Below are positions 47,150-57,656 of a DNA stretch of 64,000 nucleotides, in pieces (within the stretch, counting starts at the first letter, position 1; each line of letters starts with the position of its first letter). The translations under genes were made by a program, and so were the position numbers. The stretch covers positions 96,926 through 160,925 of the forward strand of contig JAYKXP010000112.1 of assembly GCA_037176845.1 (NCBI GenBank), written 5' to 3'. Origin of the DNA: Paramarasmius palmivorus. Its lineage: Eukaryota; Basidiomycota; Agaricomycetes; Agaricales; Marasmiaceae. The notes below the pieces were generated by a model. The model had not been told where the DNA came from. It was given only the letters and a program-made list of their open reading frames with translations, and did not search any database.

Positions 47150-48305
47150 CACGGTTCCTTAGAACTGTTTCCTCATCTCTCAAGTCGACGGACGGTTCTC
47201 GGGAACCACCTCTATAGTGGATAGTCGCTCCAATGGGATGTACCTCCTGGTGATAGACGGTACGCTTGGGGATTTCATCAGGTGCGCCGCCTATGCTGGG
47301 GCTATGTATGTCTGTATCAGCTCACCGTTCTACAGCACCGTTATTTGGTTCGCAGTTCTGGAGAACTGATCTCCTCCAGGTGTCTGGCAGGCTGTTCGTA
47401 AGAACTATGGACTGGACAGACGACCTTCACGATTCACAAGGACCGTCATCGCCGCGGTTCGCAAGAGCCGACTACGACCCGGATGTCCTCTCGACCCCCT
47501 GCTTCTGCCCCCAGAATCGTCGTCTTGCTATGGTCCATGGGAACCATCCCCTGTCCTCAGCCTTTCATAAATTACCTGGCACGGGATGCACACCTAGCTT
47601 TGAATTGTCCACCGGGATGGTCATTCATTCAGATTCACCCTATCACCCCATGGTCCTTGTGAACTGCACCTCGATCCTCTACTAGGCGACCGTTTGTTAG
47701 AACTGCCATTGAATCACGTGTTCATTGACTCTCGCAGTTCCTCAGAACATTCGTTCAATCAGATCTCCCGGTACGGTTCCTATGAACCGCCCCTCTCTCC
47801 ATTACCTGGCCACGGTTCACCAGAACTCTCATCGACTCTGACCTTTCAGCACGGTTCCTATGAACCACGCCCCTACCCTTTATGTCATCACTCACCTCGA
47901 ACGCAACAGTTCTGATGGACCATCACCATTCCAACCTCTCCTTTGGCTCTTATGAGCTGTACATGCTATCCTGAGTACACTTGCGAACAGGATCTCATCA
48001 GGGTTTATTGGGATCGCTATGCAAGCTCCTTAGGACCCATTTGCTCTGCGATAAGTGCCAGCGGCTCGCCCGGGCTCTTTTGCACTCTATATCGGTCGGT
48101 CATTTGCGGTTCCTATGAACCGTCCATGGCTGGTCATGGCTCTCAAGAACCGCCATCATCATTTGATTCACACAACAGTTCATCAGAACTGTGATACATC
48201 ATAGCCTTTCTCTGCAATCCTTCAGAACTATGACTCTCACCCTGACCTGTCAATGGTTCGCTAGAACTAGCGTTTATCGGTCTTTGGTGACGGTTCACGC
48301 AAACC
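47150..48305. repeat. Degenerate 39-bp tandem array with RGTTC-N4-GAACY palindromic core
   Basis: About 22 to 25 cores of the form GGTTCCTATGAACC (five-base arms, four-base spacer) were found by eye. Examples start at 47153, 47194, 47354, 47393, 47456, 47532, 47652, 47691, 47736, 47775, 47814, 47853, 47945, 48024, 48063, 48108, 48138, 48177, 48216, 48255 and 48292. The commonest spacing is 39 bp; others are mostly 37-45 bp or multiples. Many units keep one reading frame on the plus strand and read Gly-Ser-x-Glu-Pro/Leu (for example HGSYEPPLSPLPG), so the array may be a decayed coding repeat of 13 residues. It ends about 120 bp upstream of the F-box-like gene at 48428. Confidence 0.8.
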
Positions 48306-48427
48306 TTCCGGAAGAGGCCGAGGTTATATAGGCACTACACACGTCACGCGTGTCTGGCAAGCCCTCCATTTGTTCTTCCACATCCACCTAGCACTCCCCA
48401 ATTTCCGACATCTGCCCTTCCTTTGCA

Positions 48428-50028
48428 ATGTTCGACACGGAGACCATTCGTAGCACAAACTACCTTGTTCACTATGTTGAAACCTTACCGGCATTACCTC
48501 CCAGGTAAACATTTTTTCTTCCTGTCAGACTGCGTAGCTAATAACAATCTATAGTGGCCGTTACATCCAGCTATTCCACAAGGAGGTCGTTCTTGCTGCA
48601 CTAGACCAAACTCATAGAGCTACGGTTTGGCTGAAGGACGCTCACCGGTTTGGAGACCTGCAAGAACAGGACTATGTTCGACTCTGTGATGCACTTCGAC
48701 TCTACCGACAAAATTTGCGGGGCTTAATAGCGCCATTCAATCGTTGCCCACCCGAAATCGTTGTCCGCATATTCAAATACACCACACCCGAAGTCATACT
48801 TGACGACTTCCCGCGAAGCGCAAACAGGCCGTTACCCGCATTCTATTGTCCCCAACTTATGGTCCTTGCCAGAGTATCTCGAGCATTCAACTCGATTATA
48901 TCTGCCCATCCCACATTTTTTAGCACCATTCGTCTTCGCCGACGGATTCAATGCGGCGCACATCCTCCCATTGTCTCAGAGCGGCTTTCCCGTCTCCTTC
49001 GGTTATCCGCTGCTAGGCCCCTGGACATCATCATAGAATTCGTAGACCACGGCAACTACTGGCCGCCCATGCCAAAAGTAGTTCAGCTTCAACCGTGTTC
49101 CACCATTGTACAGCTGAAACAGAAGCCATGGAAGAAGTTCCTGGTGTTCGGCGCATCATACGTGGCAGCGGCAGTCATCACCGACCGCAACTTTTTCCCA
49201 GCACCAATAGCCCAGTCGTTGACTGCGATACACCTATGCATTCTCTCCTCCCTCGATGACTTTCTTGAGACATTGATGCAATGTGTCATCCCTCTTAACC
49301 ATCTATCCATTACATCTACGCAAGACTGCTCGGAAGTCCCCAACCTCAATCATTCCATGCGCCTACCCGACACTCTTCGTCATATTCGCATTGAAGGTGG
49401 CAGCAGAACAGCTCTTTACCTTCTTCGAGCGGCTACACAAGTTCTGTCCGCTACGGTTGTGCTGACCAATGGTCTGGACTCCATTTCGGGGAACTGGCAA
49501 ATCAACGGATGTGCGAATCATGCATGCAAGGATCGGTGTCTCCACAGTCCCATCACCTTGCCCAGGATGACAACATTGTACGTGTCGGACGGAGACTATT
49601 TCCGGCATGTTTGCCCTGACCTTTTACGTTGGATCAACCTTCCTGTCCTTCACACATTCGCACTCACATGGGACACGACCAGCCATTTAACAACGATATA
49701 TATCTCCGCTCTCAACAGTTTCTTTGACCGTAACACGTCTATTAGCCAAGTACTGCTTACGGGTACACCAGTCGACAGAACGATTCGTGCAGGGCCGCAA
49801 TGCATTATTCGACACTACCCCGCACCACCATCCAGTGACAGGTATTCCCCGGCAGGATCTGACTACGATTATAACGAATACGATGAATCTGACGGCACCC
49901 TGTCGGATGCCAGCCTGGACTTCATAGAGTGCGCCTGTACCTCTCGTCTTGCCTGCCATTGTGCAGACCTCCGACGGTATGTGTCTACCCATGTCTATCT
50001 TCCTTCTACTGTTGTCAGTCATCGCTAA
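48428..50028 (+). CDS. F-box-like protein, agaric family (about 516 aa)
   Basis: ATG 48428 (MFDTETIRSTNYLVHYVE). One intron (48505-48554) joins LPALPPS to GRYIQLFHKE. The F-box-like segment follows a coiled region: LIAPFNRCPPEIVVRIFKYT, then VLARVSRAFNSIISAHPTFF. The C-terminal half is a set of irregular Leu-rich units (SLTAIHLCILSSLDDFLETL, LRHIRIEGGSRTALYLLRAA). The very end is acidic (SDYDYNEYDESDGTLSD) and Cys-rich. It is a possible SCF adaptor by family analogy. It stands directly downstream of the 39-bp palindromic array, which therefore occupies its upstream region. Confidence 0.75.
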
Positions 50029-50250
50029 CCTAAATTGTAACAGAGCAATGGAGCCTAGAACCCCAGGTTATTCGGTCTGGTTTTGAGATGTTTTGTAGTT
50101 CACTTTATCCTTTGGTTAGGGTCAAATATCATATTTATATACTGCCTCATACGTGTACCTAATGAGTGCAATGATGAATGTTCGTGTCAGCGGTAGTATA
50201 CATCGGCTAGGATTCGACATCTTCAGAATCATATTGACGGATGCGCCCGT

Positions 50251-50906
50251 TTACAAACAGTAGTCTAGACTGCGAGTCAGCGGGAATTGGATTAGAAAGG
50301 AAACATTGAATACGTACTCAGAAACTTCCAAAAGCACACCATCTGTATCCAGCTCATTGACGTGAAGGGGCTTTTCCGTCTTGGGGTCGTACTTCACCAA
50401 AAGCATTGGGCCCAGTAAGAGCTGTTTTCCCCCCGAATAAAATTCCCAGTAGTTATTTCGGTCTATATCTGCGTCGAGAAGGTCGTGCTCCTGAGGCCAT
50501 ACAAAAATACGATATTGAAAACCTTGTTGTTTGGCTTTGGTGTTGTCGAACAGCTCATACTGAACTGGTGTTACACGTGCGAAAGGCGGAAACCAATAGA
50601 ACACGACGACGTCGTCAATGTGAGGCTCGTACTCGTCAGGTTCGACCTCATCTTCGTATAAGGGTACCTCAACTCGGTGAACAAGGTGACAATTGCGGCC
50701 TATGAAGAAAGCGTCGACAGCACCTGGCCAACACTTTTAGGCAACCTTTCAGCAATGCTTCATGCCATAGTAAGCAAGACACGCACCTGTGAGGCATGAT
50801 TCCCCATAAATCTGACATACGTATCCAGAGAGCGAATGATAGTGTCTGTGTCTGGGGCCTGAAGAGGTCCAGCAAGCCGTTTTGGACGAAATACAATGGT
50901 GGTCAT
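50251..50906 (-). CDS. Orphan protein, WFPPF/YWEFY type
   Basis: ATG 50906 (MTTIVFRPKRLAGPLQ). A short intron removes about 50 bp after NHASQ, and the product continues DAFFIGRNCHLVHRVEVPLY, EPHIDDVVVFYWFPPF, QGFQYRIFVWPQEHDLL, NNYWEFYSGGKQLLLGPMLL and VNELDTDGVLLEVSE. A last intron precedes a short terminal exon ending DYCL at the TAA. About 195 aa, rich in Tyr/Trp/Phe, no signal peptide. The composition and consistent frame across introns argue for a real, globular protein. I do not recognise the family. It is the first of a same-strand group running to 55320. Confidence 0.5.
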
Positions 50907-51087
50907 AGTGAAAAGCTTACAGAGTCAATTCTGACATTCAATGACTATAAAGGTCATGTAACAGTTCATAAGAACTGTGTCCTTGGGCACATAGGTAAAA
51001 TCACGCAGAAGTTCAATGATATGAAACGCGTGTTGAACGCGTCGATTTCGGTAATACCGGCAACAAACGTAAATACAAAATGTCTAT
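50907..51087. repeat. Short intergenic gap with a palindromic core
   Basis: At 50961-50978 the sequence ACAGTTC-ATAA-GAACTGT is a perfect inverted repeat with seven-base arms. It matches the core of the 47150-48305 array; the unit at about 48175-48192 has the same arms with ATCA in the spacer. Confidence 0.6.
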
Positions 51088-53918
51088 CTAGTTATCTATG
51101 TCCATCTTCTCCTTTGCATTATCCAAACCAGCCAAGCCAATCGGTCCCATAGCCTCGTTAAGCTGGCGAGCCTCCTCTGCCTCCTCCATAAGTTGCGACT
51201 GAGCAGCAGCTTGCTCTCCAGCAGCAATGAGTGCTAGCCCACGTTGTACCTGGACTCGACGAGGGTGTAAAGGATCACGTCTGACCCAATGACCGTTCAC
51301 TGACACCAAGGGATACAAGTCGTCTACATCCAGCAGTGATCCCTCACGGTATTGCCTGCAGACTAGAGCGCGTTGTCGAGGAGTCAAGAAGTTGGTACCC
51401 CAGCTGTCGACGATGGTGGAAGTGTAGGAAGTGAGCTCTCCTGTCTTCCACAAATAGGACTCCAGTAGTACGTCGTTGATTACACAGCCGCAGTCCGTGG
51501 CCCGAGGATCACGGCTCTTGACTCTATCCCAGCCGGGAACCTCCCACTCTTGCAAAGGGGTCGGTAAAAACCCCTGCTTCAATGCTGCCTCTTCCGCTGC
51601 TTTCTGGGCGTTCAGGAGCTGCTCCTTCAGAGTGTGATGTAGAGTCACCCAAGGTTTCCCATATAGCACGCCATCGAGCCCATCGGCTATGATACTCTTG
51701 TCAACCCCTTTGTCGTTTATCGTATGATAACGACAAATCAAGTTGCCGACGCCTGAGGTCATGGCTGTAAGAGCGATCTCTCGTGATGTCGTCAGCAGCT
51801 CAGGGCAAGCATCTGCGGACGCGTAAAGATATGTTCGCAGCCCAAGAGAGGACTTTGGAGCGGTGATTGCTGAAGGTCCATTGCCACCAACCGCCGCATT
51901 GAACCATTTTCGAATTCTAGCTGTGGCTAGGTCAGCTATCATACGAACACAACAATTGTGAGCCTTACCAAGCTTCAGTGGAATATCTTCTTTAGAACCC
52001 TCAAGCGTTTCAGGATCAATCTGAGATCGTGTATTAGCCACGTTTCGGCGTCTCCTTGTTGGGGCTACGCCAATCTGTTAGATCCAAAGAGCCAAAATTT
52101 CATGATTGACTTCGAACCTTGACTCGGCTCCGTTTCTGTTTCTGTCTTGCGAGTCCGACGTCGCTTTTTAGGGGGACCTGATGCCATCACTGTATGTTGT
52201 TCAGTTATCTGTATTGATATACAAGGCAGCACGTACCATCACCTTCAGTATCGCCGGAAACCTCTTGAGTGCGCTTTCCCGGTTTCTTCCCAGTCCTTGA
52301 CGGAGCTATATAGATATCCATGTCAGTGATGCATCCGACTAAGTAAAAAATTTCGCACTCTTGGTTTTTTTTGACGCCGTTTCACCACTGGTATGATCTC
52401 CGGAAGCTACAATGGGCCTCAGATGTCATGACTAATGATGACATGAACAAAAATTCTACCTTCACCGTCTAGCTCTAAAGCGGGAGCACCTTCTGAGGAT
52501 TGCGATTCCGGCATAATGATACTCTGTTTCCCGTCGACTTCGGTGGAATGAGATGACATGTGACCTACAATATATTTTAGGGCCAATAGGGTAAGAGACA
52601 ATTATTTTCGTACGATCGTCGCCCACACCAGGTTGCTCAATTGGCCTGGTCTCATTGTCCGGAACATTGTTTGTCGAGGGAATTTGAGGGGACTGAGGAT
52701 GTTCCGGTGATGGTCCAGGAATGTCTTCCGAAAGATGTGGTTCTGCAGGTGAAGATGGTTTCTTGATTGATGCCAATGACTGAGAGTTGTTCACAGGCTC
52801 TGTCGGTGTCTCGACTGATGAATCGGAAGGTGTCGGTTGTACGGGCGTCGGCTCCACTGGAGGTAGAGACTGAGTGTTCACGGAAGGTGCTGTCGAGGTG
52901 GAGTCTAGAGTGGGAGTTTCCATTGTAGGTGGAGCAGATGTAGCTACGGGTTGGCCTGTAGAAGTCGTGTTTTCTGCTGGTACTTCCGGCATCTTGACCC
53001 GAACACACTTTGGATGCTTTTTCTTGGACATTTCCATGGCTTCCTTTGACGGCAGCGGTAGTGAGCCCTCGGAACTGGTGACGTTCTCGAGTAACGCGCT
53101 CAGAACTGTCAATATATGTCAGCTTCCAAGCATCAGTGGGAGGAGTGGCGCATACCGTCAATATCAGTTAAGTCGCTGGCGTCGCTATCAGGTCCCTCGT
53201 TCCCCGCCATCATTTGTGCCACCTCAATGAAAGAAACTGACAGGTCAAGTATGTTAGCTTTATGCTTTTGAATCTGAAATGTAACTCACGGATCTGATTA
53301 GTAATGCGAGTGATCCGGCGTTTAATGACGCTGACTTGTTTCGCAGCCTCCTTCTGAGAGGAGGTAGCGAGCTTCTTAGTCTCGGCGGCCTGGTCGAGTT
53401 GCCTCTTGGTTGAGGCAGAAGACTTCTTTTCAGTAGCAATTCTGGCTACCTCGTAAGTCTGTTCTGCCAATGCACAAGCAGCGCGAGCTGCCCTCAACAC
53501 ATCCTCAGCGTCTTGGAGGTCCTCTTTCGACTCTTGAAGAGCTAATGGACAAGTCAGCCATGGTCATAAAAAAGGTAATTCCACTTGCCTTGCTCGTAGT
53601 CCTCTACAGTCTTACCCCGACCTAAAAAAAATTGTTAGCCACTGAGAAAATAAAGTCCAAATTCACAGACCTTTACCAGGACTCGGCTTGGTGGTCGCCA
53701 CGATGCCTACTAGTAAGAGATGTCAGCACAATAAATTGGGTATTTATGTGGGCAGAAGCTTACAGAATTTGGCAGTTGTCGGCGCTCGCGACGTAGTAGT
53801 ACTGTTGCTTGAACCTGAAATATGGTGTGAAAAAAAAAAGAAGGGTGATGAGAGAGATACGCTTACCAGTTGGTCCTGTGAGGACTGGCCTTGGAACTCT
53901 AGCGCTGCGAGTGATCAT
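51088..53918 (-). CDS. Large multi-exon orphan protein, low-complexity middle
   Basis: ATG 53918 (MITRSARVPRPVLTGPTG). Many very small exons follow with canonical introns: GIVATTKPSPGK, GRGKTVEDYEQ, then a coiled coil (LQDAEDVLRAARAACALAEQ through KQVSVIKRRITRITNQI). A Ser/Thr/Pro-rich disordered half (ENTTSTGQPVATSAPPTMET) and a basic nuclear-localisation-like patch (KKRRRTRKT) precede the C-terminal globular part. That part includes ARIRKWFNAAVGG, DGVLYGKPWVTLHHTLKEQL, GCVINDVLLESYLWKTGEL, NFLTPRQRALVCRQYREGSL and HWVRRDPLHPRRVQVQRGLA, ending KEKMDIDN. A nuclear protein is inferred from the basic patch. No family recognised. At least eight introns. Confidence 0.5.
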
Positions 53919-53936
53919 GAGTGTGCGACGATGGGG

Positions 53937-54293
53937 TCAAAGATGAAGGAAGAATCTGGGAGGAGCGGGTGAAAATAAGTACCTTGACATAGACCAAATA
54001 AAACCACACCAAGCGCATATCGGACATTGAATTTCATGTTTCGCTTGAATACTCCTTCCTTGTGAAGGAAATCTATATTGAATTTTCTTCCTCATCTTCA
54101 AGTATTCCCTAGGCCCAAAACCCAGCTTGAGCAGACCGAAGGTATCGTCGCCAACAGTGGTGAACGGTGGTGAACCATAGGTAGTGAACCACTTGATATC
54201 GCGAACCACGCCGAAGCGGCTGAACGGCAGGATCATCATGAAAGAAACATTGAGCCATTTCCAGATTACATGGTCCGCCACAGACAGGTACAT
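53937..54293 (-). CDS. Possible small orphan gene (118 aa frame)
   Basis: An ATG-started uninterrupted frame (MYLSVADHVIWKWLN) with an unusual density of Trp, Phe, Gly and Pro: RFGVVRDIKWFTTYGSPPF, DTFGLLKLGFGPREYL and a late CPICAWCGFIW with a CPxC...C pattern. It fits between the two larger orphan genes on the same strand, without overlap. It could be a separate small gene or part of a 5' or 3' UTR. No homologue recognised. Confidence 0.3.
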   Translation of the reverse strand: MYLSVADHVIWKWLNVSFMMILPFSRFGVVRDIKWFTTYGSPPFTTVGDDTFGLLKLGFGPREYLKMRKKIQYRFPSQGRSIQAKHEIQCPICAWCGFIWSMSRYLFSPAPPRFFLHL

Positions 54294-54321
54294 GACAGCG
54301 TGAGGTCATACGTACGGTGAA

Positions 54322-55320
54322 TTAATGGGCGGTCTTGGTCTTATGTTTAAGCCGATATTCTTTAGCTTTGGCGCGTAGCTTCTCCCGATTCCTTTCCCGC
54401 CACTTTGCAGCATACACCCGCTGCTTGGCTTTCATCAACTTTGGCTTTTCCCTGCGTTGCCTTTCGAACTATGAGAGATAGACTCTACGTTGAAAATGTG
54501 ACTTACCGAGCCTTACGCTCCCGATCCAACTCTCGGCGTCTTTCTGCGGTACCATTGCAATCGGAACAATTTCCCTGAGATGTCCCTGAGACATCGCGCT
54601 TAGTTGCTATATGAAAATTCACGATGAGTTCTGATTTAGGAAGTGAGCAAGAACGCGACTTACCACCCTGTTTCTCCACCATACCTGAGCCACGCTGTGC
54701 CTTCCCATTGGACAGTACCTGACAGCGAGCATTGTCTTTTGACACCGGAATTCGCTTTTGATTGGTATCGGTGCGATGGACCCCAACTTGAACCTGAACC
54801 TCGGATATGCCGGGGACAGATTTGGGTCCTTTGTGCTTCCGCTCGAGCTTTGAGGGTGTACCATAGAATTGCTGGACTGTAGATTGTACATGAGAAACCA
54901 GTCCTTCAACCGAATGAACATCGGTACCTTCGATCTTATTGGGATACTGTCTCTCGGAAGGTGTATATGTTGTTTTTGATCCGCAGGTTTCCCCGGCACA
55001 TTCTAGCGGAGAATCTTTAGGTAGTTAGAACATTGTTCATTCAGAGTGTGAGTTACAGTACCTGAACTTGGTGATTCCTCTCTGGGTGATGGAGAATAGG
55101 ATAGATATGTTGGCAAGTACTTCGGAAAGGGTGATTCATCAGGCCCGGGGGAACAAAAAGGATCGATATCGGTGCGTGTTGTGTGTTGCCATTGGTACCT
55201 CCACGCCCCAGGCTGGCGTACTTTAGGAAGTTTCTTGTCTAATTCGGCCCAGTATTCATCAATTGTTTGCTCGTCTGACGGTGTGAGGGTACCAGAACGA
55301 AATCGCTGAAAAACAGTCAT
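54322..55320 (-). CDS. Orphan protein with basic Arg/Lys repeat tail
   Basis: ATG 55320 (MTVFQRFRSGTLTPSDEQ). The first exon encodes TIDEYWAELDKKLPKVRQPG and a Trp/Gln-rich stretch, then an acidic Pro/Ser region (SPGPDESPFPKYLPTYLSYS). Later exons read VHSVEGLVSHVQSTVQQFYG, then a basic end: RRRELDRERKAR, KQRVYAAKWRERNREKLRAK, KEYRLKHKTKTAH at the TAA (complement 54322-54324). The tail resembles the repeated AxWRERNREK motifs of some plant and fungal DNA-associated proteins, but the family is not recognised. Four or five introns. The ATG lies about 12 bp from the proposed LTR edge. Confidence 0.5.
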
Positions 55321-55332
55321 TTTGACACTAAT

Positions 55333-57083
55333 TGTTGTGTTCAGAATCGCACTAGTACATCGTACTAAGTACTATATGGACTTGGTAGCACTACTAGGAA
55401 CCTAGTAGTGCGCATATGACGAAGAATAAGATAGGCATGCACTGCGTAGTGAATACTAGCTGCGCGCGCATAGACGTTGATGTCGTCGTTAGCCCTATAT
55501 GATTGCGCTAGGATACGCGTCGAAACCTGTAGACCGTATCTATACTCTATTACCAGGCTGGAACCTTACGAGGACATGCTACTGTACATGGTAGACTTCC
55601 TAGTAGGTCATATGGCTATACTATACTTGCGCTATGGGACATATGAGATGGGATAGTGAACGAGGACCAACTACCACAGCGTAGAAGGACCCTAGGGGAC
55701 GAATCAGAGCTATATACCAAATACGGTAGAAGCTGGAGGTGCGAGTCACCTCCGAGAGCAGAGTTACCAGGATTAGAAATGTCCGAGTAACCGGGCCATC
55801 GATACGAGGACCATATGGAGGCTTAACAGCTTTCCATATCGATCGGAATATCCCTCGAGCTTCGAGTTGGGATTCATACTGCTAGTACAGACACTAGTGA
55901 AGGACATACAGTCCTATAACAAGGAGACAGACAGGATTCTGTGCCAGGACTGTCCTAGGACATAGAAAATATAATATAGAACTACAAGGGCAGAGAGCCT
56001 ACCTTCCTCGGATACGAATCCGAAGCGTTTCGGTCGAGATCGGACTCCTAGCAAGTTCCGAGCGGAATAACTATGTCCTAGCACCGATATCCGAAACGCA
56101 CCATGCGGAACAGCGCCTCCGCGCGCCACTTCCTAGTAACCAAAAAGTAATATGACTCGCAGTCCTGCAAAATAATGTCGAATTCCGACCAATATATATC
56201 CAAACCTTCCTTTTCTGGTAGATACTTACTTCATATGGACAGAATCCTCTCCTCGTTCTCATTTCTTGCATAGTTACTATTACTTTATCGTGTCCACTTT
56301 CACTTATATGTAAAATATGTACGCTCGCGGGTATATAAGCAGCAGGGTTTCCCCTAGGAAGCTCTCAAGCAATCACCCCGCTATATACGTAGCCCTAGAG
56401 CTCAATAGCAAAGTTTTTGACTTCTATCGTTGACCATAGAGGCGACGTGTGCTTAGAACAATAACTTAGAAAATACAACCTTGAAAAGCCCTTCTCTATA
56501 TTGAACTAGAGTCGTGAAATTAGAACTTTGAGATACCCATAGGACAGAGCTAGCGCGTCTAGTCTCTTGCATAGGATTGATTGTTTCTGGACTAGTGTGG
56601 AGCCCCACTAGATCCCTCTTTCCACTTGGTGTGGAGCCCCACCAGTGTCGTTAAAGCTTAGTGTGGAACCCCACTAGCTTATAGGTGGCCTGATTGTCGT
56701 GCTAGTTCGACTAGTGTAATCAGTGCCTTTGGTTGTCGTGCTAGTTCGACTAGTGTAACCATAGCCTTCATAGGAACAATAGATCTTTACCCTTGTTGGG
56801 TTCGATAGGTTATTTTGCGTCATAGGAACGTATAGGAATAGTTATAGATAGGTTTATAGGTTGGCTCGCGTTGTCTTGATCATATCGAGACTATATCATC
56901 ATATTACATTGTTTCATTCATCGCTCGTACACTTCCCTTGTGTCCTAGTGATTCGTAGACGTTCAACTAGTGTGCTAGTTGATTTCTTGTGTCGATTGTA
57001 CGGATCCTTTGACAACGTCGAACCCCGCTCGCACAACTTGGCATATTATTTCGCTCGTTCACAAGCGTTTTATAAGCCTCACA
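55333..57083 (+). mobile_element. Putative 5' LTR of a Ty3/gypsy retrotransposon
   Basis: The proposed LTR begins TGTTGTG and ends CCTCACA (TGT...ACA termini), but the 3' LTR lies outside the window, so boundaries are provisional. A TATATAA at 56332-56338 can serve as the U3 promoter. The region is markedly rich in CTAG. Downstream of the TATA are three 20-bp hairpin-forming repeats at 56592-56611, 56626-56645 and 56658-56677 (GTGTGGAGCCCCAC core), and two copies of a 24-bp repeat at 56696-56719 and 56735-56758. No gene was seen inside. Confidence 0.45.
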
Positions 57084-57085
57084 TT

Positions 57086-57102
57086 TGGAGCCCACCGCGA
57101 GG
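57086..57102 (+). promoter_or_regulatory. Putative tRNA primer-binding site
   Basis: TGGAGCCCACCGCGAGG starts with TGG, the complement of tRNA CCA ends, three bases after the proposed LTR end. The cognate tRNA could not be identified. Confidence 0.4.
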
Positions 57103-57656
57103 GGTGGTTCTAGATAACAAGAAATCGTACTAGCGCTCCGAGCGAGCTCTACATTTATTAGTACACATTTTGCTTCATAGGCTATATAGCCCACGCTTTC
57201 ATATACTTCCTGAATTAGGCCGTAAACCTAGTTCAACCCAAAAGAGACTATCTCTAGGACGAAGACAAGATTCCACAAGAATCGAAGCCTCGTACTACTA
57301 GAAACTCTCAACAAGCCGGGGAACGCATTCTAGATTTTCCACCTAGACCCCGCAAAGCTAGAACAGTAGGAGCAGTACCTACACCCCCTAGAAATCTGGA
57401 TAGTGACGACGAGTTTCACACTCCGTTACCACTAGACGAACTTCTTGAAGTCACTAGACTACGCGCGTCGGTAGCAGCCTACGAGGAGCTCCGCGAGCAA
57501 CAAGAAGAACACTTAGAATTTACCACAAACTTGAGAGTAGCTCTCACAAAACTCGCTCGCGAGTTACAGAAAAAGAAGACTCCTCGGAATCCTTTTTCGC
57601 ACAAATCCATCAGAACAAGAATCTATAGAGAAAAACCTGCTATTCCTCGTACAAAG

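Noticed and set aside
47150..48305. CRISPR-like array
   Set aside because: The repeats are short palindromes at 39-bp spacing in a eukaryotic genome, the unit is degenerate throughout, and no cas genes are present.
47150..48305. Heat-shock elements (nGAAnnTTCn)
   Set aside because: The arms are separated by four bases (TTC-N4-GAA), not the two-base spacing of heat-shock elements.
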